Positions 15,041-21,191 of a stretch of 27,751 nucleotides of DNA are shown one piece after another. Below the pieces are notes generated by a model. The model was not told the DNA's origin, searched no databases, and worked only from the letters and a program-made list of their open reading frames with translations. This stretch comes from a virus: IMG/VR virus record IMGVR_UViG_3300027306_000012, positions 1 to 27,751 of that record, one strand, 5' to 3'. The position numbers and the translations under genes are program-made. The stretch's first letter is position 1; each line of letters begins with the position of its first letter.

Positions 15041-17192
15041 GCTTCGTTGTAGCCTTTCTGATATGATCTGCATACTTTGAAACCCGTGTTTCAGAAGGTT
15101 TCTTGATTTCTGCATCTTCAACCAGAGGTTTAGACGACAAATTCAGCTTAGATTGATCGATTTCGATTTTCTTGCCACTTCCGAAAACAGACTCTTTCAA
15201 CGAAGATAGTCTCTTAGTTAGTTCTTCGTTTGAAGTTGGTCCGAGTTCTTCTACAAGAGTTTTCAGCTTGATAGCATCGATTTCGGTCATTCCTTTGGTC
15301 GCGTTCTCCATGATGATTTCACGCTTTGTGTCTTCGAGCATTTGAGCCTTTTCATCAAGAGCGAGTTTCAATTGGACGATTTCGTCTTTGAGTTCGTCTT
15401 GAGTCTTTTCCATTGATTCCACGATGTCGATCTTCTCGACTGGGAAATCAATGTAATGGGCATCAAATACTTTCTTGATACTTTCCATGAACGATTCGGT
15501 CAGACTAGACCTGGTTCCTGCTTCTAGAGCAAGTTCATTATCACGCATCCATTGTTCCGACAGAATGTCGAAATATCCATCAATTTGTTCAATCAAATTT
15601 CTTTCAAACTCGGAGACAGACTCTTCGAGCTTTTGTGTGTATGTTGCTTCGAACTGAGCAGTTTTCTCTGCAACTGCAAGTTCAACTTCTTCTGCAAGCT
15701 TTGCTTCAAATAGAGCTCTTGCTTGTTCTTTGAATTCTTCTGAGAGCTCTTCAACTTCTTCTTGAACTTTGCCAGAAAGAATATCAACAGTCTTCTTCAG
15801 ATGCGAAGGATGGTTGAAGAAACTATCCGCTTGAGCAGCAGATCCACTGAACACATTCAGTTTTGCTCCGCCATCCTTATGACGTGCTACAATTGAAGCT
15901 CCGTTATTTCCAGCTTTGGCATGGAGAGTGATTGTCCAGTCGCCATGCTGAATAGAATCGCCACCAGTTTCACCAGATGCAGAATAAGATCCATCATTCA
16001 ATGACTCATTGAAATCGAGAAGATTTTGAAACTTTGATCTGGACATACCAAAGTGCTTATGCATTTCACCTGAAGCATTTGCATCTTCAAGTTCTGGTTT
16101 CTTATTCACAAAGTCGAGAACTGCCGCTTCTCCTCTCGAATTTGGATTATAGAGATAATCGTGAATTTGCTTGGGACTAAAATTTGCATCATGCTTTTTA
16201 TTGAAGAAATCGGTTGCCTTCTCAATGACATGATCTCTGGTTGCAGATTCTTCGATCTTTTCTTCTTCGTCTTCTGGCTGAGGATTTTGGTCATCGGCAT
16301 CAGAACCAGCAAGAGCTGGATCTAGAGGATTCTCGATTGTTACAGCAGGCTCATCTGTAACTTGATCTGCTTTGCCTTCTGCATCGTCTTTCATTTCTTT
16401 CTTGGATTCATTGAAAGGATTTCTGCTAGAATTAAAATTTCCACGATGATCGGAAATTTCATCGTCTTCTTTATCGGACTCGAATTTAGGTTTTGTCAGA
16501 CCATAGACACTTGAAGTTGAATAATGGTTAGACTCTGGCATACCGTCAATTTCTCCAGATTTGATCGTGAATGGCTTAGTTCCAGGAACCAAAGCAAATT
16601 CGTGGCTAGAAGGAAGAACTGGATGTGCAGTTACGCTTCCATCTTCATTCTTAGATAGAACTTTGAAATGTCTGATATTGTCTCCATAGTATACATCATC
16701 TCCATGATTATCATATGTGTATACATGATTCGGTTCCAATTCGGACGTATGAAACAATTGCGAAGCTTTGTATCCAGAAGAACTCTTAGAAGTTCTGGCT
16801 GTCTTCCAATCTTTTGCAAAGCCTAGAGCATATTCTTCCCGATTTGATGCATACGGATCTTCAGTTTCTTCAGAAAGCTTGGAGATTTTGTTTTGCATTT
16901 CTGTCTTATCTCCTTGATATCCACCATTGCTTGAAATCTTCACAAGATGTCCACCATGAAGACCTTCTGTACCAGCGTATCCATCAATGAAGTTATCTGT
17001 TTCCGTATGTTCATGAACCGCTTTTGCCTCATCTGCAGAAAGATGAGGATTCTGAGCAAGAATTTCATCGGGACTGTATACGTCATCACAGCATGCTGCA
17101 AATGGCTTTCCGTTGACTGTGCCTTTCATGTGATATTCGACCAGTTCGGTCTTTCCTTCCATGATAGCAAGCAATTTCTTTTCAATTGTCAT
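15033..17192 (-). CDS. 22: Prohead scaffold gp22 with ~470-residue N-terminal extension, 719 aa
   Basis: Residues ~470-719 are a gp22 scaffold: long helices rich in Glu and Lys, with YFDILSEQWMRDNELALEAG aligning to the T4 stretch around AKEWLAENKLAVDKG, then DIVESMEKTQDEL and a C-terminus VSKYADHIRKA. T4 gp22 is about 269 residues, so residues 1-470 are extra. These comprise an N-terminal tag with IME|G (residues 10-13), a first domain (~13-235), an acidic linker (~236-315) closed by IEE|S (313-316), and a second domain (~316-468, with HGDWTITLHAKAGNNGASI). By hand count, (L/I)xE sites number 13 in residues 483-719 but only four before that, and none from 316 to 482. No internal start is evident near 470, so this is one polypeptide. 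I infer cargo domains carried into the prohead by the scaffold. Confidence 0.9.
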   Translation of the reverse strand: MTIEKKLLAIMEGKTELVEYHMKGTVNGKPFAACCDDVYSPDEILAQNPHLSADEAKAVHEHTETDNFIDGYAGTEGLHGGHLVKISSNGGYQGDKTEMQNKISKLSEETEDPYASNREEYALGFAKDWKTARTSKSSSGYKASQLFHTSELEPNHVYTYDNHGDDVYYGDNIRHFKVLSKNEDGSVTAHPVLPSSHEFALVPGTKPFTIKSGEIDGMPESNHYSTSSVYGLTKPKFESDKEDDEISDHRGNFNSSRNPFNESKKEMKDDAEGKADQVTDEPAVTIENPLDPALAGSDADDQNPQPEDEEEKIEESATRDHVIEKATDFFNKKHDANFSPKQIHDYLYNPNSRGEAAVLDFVNKKPELEDANASGEMHKHFGMSRSKFQNLLDFNESLNDGSYSASGETGGDSIQHGDWTITLHAKAGNNGASIVARHKDGGAKLNVFSGSAAQADSFFNHPSHLKKTVDILSGKVQEEVEELSEEFKEQARALFEAKLAEEVELAVAEKTAQFEATYTQKLEESVSEFERNLIEQIDGYFDILSEQWMRDNELALEAGTRSSLTESFMESIKKVFDAHYIDFPVEKIDIVESMEKTQDELKDEIVQLKLALDEKAQMLEDTKREIIMENATKGMTEIDAIKLKTLVEELGPTSNEELTKRLSSLKESVFGSGKKIEIDQSKLNLSSKPLVEDAEIKKPSETRVSKYADHIRKATTKRK

Positions 17193-17215
17193 TGTTGAAA
17201 TCTCCTTAAGATTCT

Positions 17216-17223
17216 TTACTTAG
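17216..17223 (-). promoter_or_regulatory. Candidate late-promoter element CTAAGTAA
   Basis: CTAAGTAA lies 24 bases before the scaffold ATG at 17192. It includes the TAA stop of the protease gene. It is identical to the copies at 11248, 20554 and 26169. Confidence 0.45.
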
Positions 17224-17870
17224 ACCTTGATTTTATCAAGGAATGTTTTGAACGCATTCAATTTAGCAGATTCTAGATCAGACATTGAAGCCGCTCTTAC
17301 AGAATCTCTGATTTCAAAAAGATCTTTTTCGACTAGAATATCTCCGTACTTGACATACTCGACGTCTTCCATCAGACATTCGACAAAGGCATCTGCCACA
17401 GATGGATCAAAAACAACATCAGCTGCTGTTTTGATTTCATATCCTTCTTTGACATACGTCGTACCATTCTTCTTGATGATGTCACCAACACCTCTCGAAG
17501 AAACTCCGATCTTGACTCCATCATCAAGAAGATTACCAAGAAGCTTACCTAGCGGAGTAGAAAGAACTTTGGCTTTACCGATGTAGTGATTACCTTCTTG
17601 CTCTAGACTTTCGACAAGAATGCAAGCTCTTTCTGGATCAACAGATACTCTTCCGGCTGGATGGTTTAGTTCTCCCAGCGCTCTGCGATTGTCAATGAAA
17701 ACTTTCTGATATGTCCGAACAGCTTCCTCCATCACTTTCTTTGGATAGATTCTTCCATTGCGATTTTTCTTATCGAACATGAGAAATTTTCCGACAATTT
17801 TCATTGTCGGTTTTCCGTTTTCAATTTCCCGAATAACTTCGGAGTCGACTTGTTCGATGAGATACTGCAT
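17220..17870 (-). CDS. 21: Prohead maturation protease, gp21-like, 216 aa
   Basis: A serine protease of the T4 prohead core that digests scaffold and trims capsid and internal proteins after (L/I)xE. The family signature is visible: KFLMFDKKNRNGRIYPKKVM at 28-47, the catalytic His in GELNHP (H70), and the catalytic Ser in GVSSRGVG (S124 or S125). Length matches T4 gp21 (about 212). Sites such as LME|D (166-169) and LFE|I (184-187) near the C-terminus fit self-processing. It lies directly before the scaffold, as in T4, and begins two bases after the upstream stop (TGA-AA-ATG). Its specificity is supported here by the LFE|A site in the capsid precursor. Confidence 0.95.
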   Translation of the reverse strand: MQYLIEQVDSEVIREIENGKPTMKIVGKFLMFDKKNRNGRIYPKKVMEEAVRTYQKVFIDNRRALGELNHPAGRVSVDPERACILVESLEQEGNHYIGKAKVLSTPLGKLLGNLLDDGVKIGVSSRGVGDIIKKNGTTYVKEGYEIKTAADVVFDPSVADAFVECLMEDVEYVKYGDILVEKDLFEIRDSVRAASMSDLESAKLNAFKTFLDKIKV

Positions 17871-17872
17871 TT

Positions 17873-18205
17873 TCAGTCTTTCGTTTCCTTTGAATTAACG
17901 ATCTCTTTGATAATTCTAAAGAAGTTGTCATATGAATCACTCATGTATTCAATCAGGACTTCTTTATCCATATCAAGAGATTTCAGGATACTTACGCATT
18001 CTTCGTCAAGAAGAACTCTCGATCCATCTTTCAAAGAAAAGAAGATGTTTCCGAGAATACCTTCGCGCTTCTTATATGCAATAACATAATCATCAAGAGT
18101 CAATTTATCAGATTCAATAGATTCACAGATCTGAATGTAATGCGACTGCGAAATTTTCTTTCCGCCATCGAAAATGACAGATGCCAGACGGGAATTATCA
18201 ATCAT
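17873..18205 (-). CDS. Prohead core protein in the gp68 position, 110 aa
   Basis: A small, largely helical protein with charged patches, containing SRLASVIFDGGKKI, YVIAYKKREGILGNIFFSL and a C-terminal KEIVNSKETKD. I cannot claim sequence identity to T4 gp68 (141 residues). The assignment rests on its place between the gp67-like gene and the protease, exactly where gene 68 lies in T4, and on its size. T4 gp68 is a minor component of the prohead core that affects head length. The start has AAGGAG eight bases upstream, inside the end of the gp67-like gene, which it overlaps by eight bases, so the two are translationally coupled. Confidence 0.7.
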   Translation of the reverse strand: MIDNSRLASVIFDGGKKISQSHYIQICESIESDKLTLDDYVIAYKKREGILGNIFFSLKDGSRVLLDEECVSILKSLDMDKEVLIEYMSDSYDNFFRIIKEIVNSKETKD

Positions 18206-18362
18206 TCTGATTCTCCTTCATCATCGTCTTTCCGATTTTCTTTTTCATCTCTTCGAGCTTCGGTTTGATTGATTCAACCATCCGTTTTCTGAAAAGGATG
18301 TCAACGTCTTCTTTGCTACCTTCTTTGATTGCCTTGATCAGGTCTAGTGATGTTTGATTCAT
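18198..18362 (-). CDS. 67: Prohead core protein, gp67-like, 54 aa
   Basis: A very short gene read directly from the sequence: it starts MNQTSLDLIKAIKEGSKEDV, continues DILFRKRMVESI, and ends KTMMKENQND. The N-terminal half matches the T4 gp67 pattern (LIEAIKSNDLVAARKLF). T4 gp67 is about 80 residues with a long acidic tail; here the acidic tail is missing and the protein ends basic to neutral. AAGGAG lies a few bases before the ATG, which overlaps the portal stop as ATGA. In T4 gp67 is a prohead core component needed for correct head shape and is cut by gp21. The synteny portal-67-68-21 supports the call. Confidence 0.8.
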   Translation of the reverse strand: MNQTSLDLIKAIKEGSKEDVDILFRKRMVESIKPKLEEMKKKIGKTMMKENQND

Positions 18363-19927
18363 TGTGCGTCTCCTTGTCCAAGCATTCCAAAATCTCCCAT
18401 GATTTCTTTATTTCTAGGATCCAAAGAAGCCATCTGAGGGTTTTGTTGAATTGCTTGAATTCTCTTCATTCTTTCTTTTTCGATCTTCTGTTCTTCTTCG
18501 ATGATTTCTTCATCTGTCATCTTGAGGATCTTTTTCTTAGCATATTCTTCTGAGAAGTAGACACCAATCAAAGGAGAGATTTCTTCATACATCGAAAGCC
18601 GTTGTTGCAATACTTCATTATCTCTAAGTTCTGCAAAGTTATTATCTGAAACAAATTCGTATTGAATTCTAGTCTTGATAAACTCCCAGTCTTCCGGAGA
18701 GATAATTCCTTTGACGATCAGCTGGACACGAAGGATCTGATTGAAAGTATCGCAGAACTTTCTGCGAAGTCTCTTGATAAACTTTGCAAACTTCACTTCG
18801 TCTCTTGTAATTTCCATCGAACGACCGACGTTGAATGGAGTATCACTCATCATTCTCGAGAGAGGAACATTCAGAGCTTTAGCAAGTTTGTCTTTGTATG
18901 CCATCAGGGCTTCAATTTGTCCCTGAACTTGCGCTCCTTGAAGAGTTGTGATTTCAGTTCCTCTGCCTGAGCTTTGTCTTGGCATCCAGAAATCTTCAAG
19001 CATCGAGATGTGATTTCTATCGTCTCTGACTTCGCCTGTTGCAGAGTTGTAGACGACTTTGTTCTTATAGCGAGTCATTACATCTTTGAGATACTGCTCG
19101 GCTTTTGTCTTTTGCATACCAGACACGTCAACATAGAAAACTCGACGATCAGGAGCTCTTGTCATCTGATAGATCAGCATTGCATCTTCCATCGAGCGGA
19201 GCATATTTGCTGGCTTGATTGCTTTATGGAGATAGCTGATAACCTGATTGTTCTCATCAACCAATCCAGAAGGCGTATATGCTACAGTATCGACCGATAG
19301 CTTTGCACCCTGATTATTCGTAATTCCGAGATCGTTGAAGATAAAAAACTCTTCAACATTCGTCACAACATCAAGTCCCTCTGCAGTTCTCTCTTTTTCA
19401 ATCTGTCTGACTTTCTTGATTTTTCTCGGATCGACAATTCTTGCTTCGCGGATTCCTTTTGACAGATCAGATTCATCAACAATCAGATGGAAGTAGATTC
19501 TTCCATCGACATACCATTGTCTGAAGATGTCATGTCCCATGTTTTGAAAATCCATCACACTCAGGACATTCTTAAATTCTTCTGCAATGATTTCTCGAAC
19601 TTGCTCTGGGATTTCTTCTTCTTCGGCTCTGATGTTGATTCTGATTGGTTCTTCATCAAACTCTTCAACGGCAATTGCTTCGGATACGATATCTTCGATC
19701 GCAGAGTCTAGTTCAGGAAGAAGTTGAATCTGACGATATTTGCTAATGAGTTCGATTTCATTCTTAGCTACGAATTCAAATCCGTAGTTGTATCCATAGA
19801 AACCAGCTCCGGAAGTAACTTGCTCAACTGCGCCGTCGTTTTGATCCTTCGGAACAATTGATACTTCTCTTTTTTCTTCTTCTGGCTTTCTGATTACAAA
19901 GCCAAGAGGTTTACTCCACCAACTCAT
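18359..19927 (-). CDS. 20: Portal vertex protein, gp20-like, 522 aa
   Basis: A dodecameric portal subunit through which DNA enters and leaves the head and on which prohead assembly starts. Length equals that of T4 gp20 (524). Conserved gp20 stretches are evident: LDSAIEDIVSEAI, GRIYFHLIVDESDLSKGI, RIVDPRKIKKVRQI, APDRRVFYVDVSGM, then MTRYKNKVVYNSATGEVRDD and FWMPRQSSGRGTEITTLQGA. These are the regions used in marine g20 surveys. The C-terminal ~60 residues are a charged helix (EEEQKIEKERMKRIQ). GGAG precedes the ATG, and the start overlaps the stop of the small upstream ORF as ATGA. The stop overlaps the gp67-like start the same way, so the chain is tightly coupled. Confidence 0.97.
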   Translation of the reverse strand: MSWWSKPLGFVIRKPEEEKREVSIVPKDQNDGAVEQVTSGAGFYGYNYGFEFVAKNEIELISKYRQIQLLPELDSAIEDIVSEAIAVEEFDEEPIRINIRAEEEEIPEQVREIIAEEFKNVLSVMDFQNMGHDIFRQWYVDGRIYFHLIVDESDLSKGIREARIVDPRKIKKVRQIEKERTAEGLDVVTNVEEFFIFNDLGITNNQGAKLSVDTVAYTPSGLVDENNQVISYLHKAIKPANMLRSMEDAMLIYQMTRAPDRRVFYVDVSGMQKTKAEQYLKDVMTRYKNKVVYNSATGEVRDDRNHISMLEDFWMPRQSSGRGTEITTLQGAQVQGQIEALMAYKDKLAKALNVPLSRMMSDTPFNVGRSMEITRDEVKFAKFIKRLRRKFCDTFNQILRVQLIVKGIISPEDWEFIKTRIQYEFVSDNNFAELRDNEVLQQRLSMYEEISPLIGVYFSEEYAKKKILKMTDEEIIEEEQKIEKERMKRIQAIQQNPQMASLDPRNKEIMGDFGMLGQGDAQ

Positions 19928-20100
19928 TGATTATCTCCATTTGAAGGATAGCTCTTGATGAAATATCCTTTGATTCCAGTTTCTCTTGTTTCTTTGATCA
20001 TGCAAGGGTTCCAGATAAATCCGCGGGAAATCATTTCCCTCATGATTGACGTAAACAGATAGCGATTGCTATCAAAAAATTCGACAACATCACTCTTCAT
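19924..20100 (-). CDS. Small protein of unknown function, 58 aa
   Basis: The start is the ATG at 20100 (MKSDVVEFFDSNRYLF), chosen because AAGGAG stands eight bases upstream; a longer reading from 20133 has no such site. The protein is mixed-charge and probably helical (TSIMREMISRGFIW), ends FIKSYPSNGDNQ, and has no membrane segment. It overlaps the GIY-YIG-type gene by 11 bases and the portal gene by 4, which argues that it is really translated. I recognise no family. A guess would be a small late protein conserved in close relatives. Confidence 0.65.
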   Translation of the reverse strand: MKSDVVEFFDSNRYLFTSIMREMISRGFIWNPCMIKETRETGIKGYFIKSYPSNGDNQ

Positions 20101-20533
20101 CTGAAGTCTCCTTGATGTTAGATGCTCTGACACGAACCATAATCCAAGAGTTGTAGTACATATCGGGGTTCAAAAGAACGTCAAATTCAAACTGATATTT
20201 TGCTTCATAGTAAGAACATTCAGTCTTTGTCTTGCAAATCTTCAGAATCTCTCTTTTGAAGTTTTCTTGACCGAGTAATTCAACATCCTTGTTCAATGCA
20301 TCGTTCGATCCGAAATATGTTCTCCAATCAGAATCTTTCTTGATTGTGACTTTCTTTTTCTTCTTGACTCCACTTTTCAGGACGACAGTCTTCATAGCCT
20401 TTCTCGTGAAGAAAGCTTGTTTCTTCCCGATGTATTTCTTGCCAGAAACTAGATTTGTAATCAGATAAACGAATCCGATACAGTCTTCTGGTAGAGTTTC
20501 GATTTCAGATCCTTGAAAAGTCCAGTTACTCAT
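20090..20533 (-). CDS. GIY-YIG-type nuclease-like protein, 147 aa
   Basis: The GIY-YIG core is visible near residues 19-37: GFVYLITNLVSGKKYIGKK, where VYL replaces GIY and YIG is intact. A Lys-rich patch (KSGVKKKKKVTIKK), SDWRTYFGSND and a helix with the likely metal-binding Glu in CSYYEAKYQFE follow. A similar protein sits between tube and portal genes in T4-like cyanophages, as far as I recall, so this is probably a conserved late component and not a recent invader. The product may be a nuclease acting during packaging or DNA processing, or a former homing endonuclease; no interrupted gene is nearby. Its own CTAAGTAA element follows the tube terminator. The ribosome site is weak (AAAAGA). 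Confidence 0.8.
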   Translation of the reverse strand: MSNWTFQGSEIETLPEDCIGFVYLITNLVSGKKYIGKKQAFFTRKAMKTVVLKSGVKKKKKVTIKKDSDWRTYFGSNDALNKDVELLGQENFKREILKICKTKTECSYYEAKYQFEFDVLLNPDMYYNSWIMVRVRASNIKETSDEE

Positions 20534-20553
20534 ATGATTGTCTTTTGTTTCTT

Positions 20554-20561
20554 TTACTTAG
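20554..20561 (-). promoter_or_regulatory. Candidate late-promoter element CTAAGTAA
   Basis: CTAAGTAA lies 21 bases before the ATG at 20533 and directly after the tube-gene terminator. It is fully intergenic. A promoter is needed here for the portal-to-protease chain, so this is among the best-supported copies. Confidence 0.55.
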
Positions 20562-20565
20562 AGAG

Positions 20566-20596
20566 CAAAAAGAAAGCCGGGAAATTTCCCGGCTTT
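20566..20596 (-). terminator. Rho-independent terminator after tail tube gene
   Basis: A 24-base perfect palindrome (AAAGCCGGGAAA with TTTCCCGGCTTT) is followed on the minus strand by CTTTTT. It lies 22 bases past the tube stop. The stem is GC-rich at its centre and unusually perfect for this AT-rich sequence. Confidence 0.9.
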
Positions 20597-20617
20597 CGAA
20601 TGCTTATCTAGCTTAGA

Positions 20618-21169
20618 TTATAGACCGCCGAATCCGAGCGTGCTATTAATTCCAGAAGACTCGTAATAGTTGTATGCGAATGTCACTTCGAAAATTTCAA
20701 CCTGATTGTTAGCTTCGAAATCAAGCTGAATCGGTGAAATATTGATTGGCATTGCATCGACTAGTCGATATGTTTTGAGTACATCGCCGGCTCTATCGAG
20801 TTGATTCACGAAGAGGTCAGTTTGATATTGCAGAGGTGATACAATCCCGGTATTGTCGCCGAGATCGTTGATCCCATGCATCCATCTTTCAAACGCATCT
20901 CGAATCTGGAAGTTTTCGTTATACACTGCAATCGACCAAGGTTGAAATTCTCGCTCACCAGCCACGTTCACTGCTCTTCCTTGGTAGAAGACAGGAACAG
21001 GAGGGATAGTGCTTTCTGGAAGCGATGCAGCTTTGCAGTGAAATTGTCCAAGCTGAGCTGCTTGGATTCCATCCGTGACGTATGCTGGGAATGTCAAGTC
21101 CACCCGGAAAGTATTCGGGCGGACAAGACCAGTCTTCAGCGTAGAGCGAAAGCCTGAAATATTTGCCAT
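20618..21169 (-). CDS. 19: Tail tube protein, gp19-like, 183 aa
   Basis: It forms the inner tube of the contractile tail. Matches to the T4 gp19 pattern include LVRPNTFRVDLTFP near the N-terminus, FHCKAASLPES, VPVFYQGRAVNVAGEREF, WSIAVYNENFQIRDAFERWM and the closing strand EIFEVTFAYNYYES. T4 gp19 is 163 residues; the extra ~20 include a Gly-rich end (NSTLGFGGL). It lies directly after the sheath gene, as in T4, with AAGGA before the ATG and a strong terminator after the stop. A weaker CTAAGAA element lies at 21182-21188 but is too near the ribosome site to judge. Confidence 0.95.
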   Translation of the reverse strand: MANISGFRSTLKTGLVRPNTFRVDLTFPAYVTDGIQAAQLGQFHCKAASLPESTIPPVPVFYQGRAVNVAGEREFQPWSIAVYNENFQIRDAFERWMHGINDLGDNTGIVSPLQYQTDLFVNQLDRAGDVLKTYRLVDAMPINISPIQLDFEANNQVEIFEVTFAYNYYESSGINSTLGFGGL

Positions 21170-21191
21170 TTTGTCTTGTCCTTCTTAGAGA

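Noticed and set aside
15033-17192. The gp22 extension as a separate upstream gene mis-joined to the scaffold
   Set aside because: The frame is continuous for 719 codons, and I found no start codon with a ribosome site between residues 460 and 545, so one polypeptide is the better reading. A sequencing error that removed a stop cannot be fully excluded.
20090-20533. Group I intron or intein associated with the GIY-YIG-type gene
   Set aside because: Both neighbouring genes (tube and portal) are full length and uninterrupted, and no intron-like or intein-like motifs are seen.
21182-21188. CTAAGAA upstream of the tail tube gene as a tenth promoter element
   Set aside because: It differs at a position conserved in the others and lies only 13 bases before the ATG, overlapping the ribosome site region.
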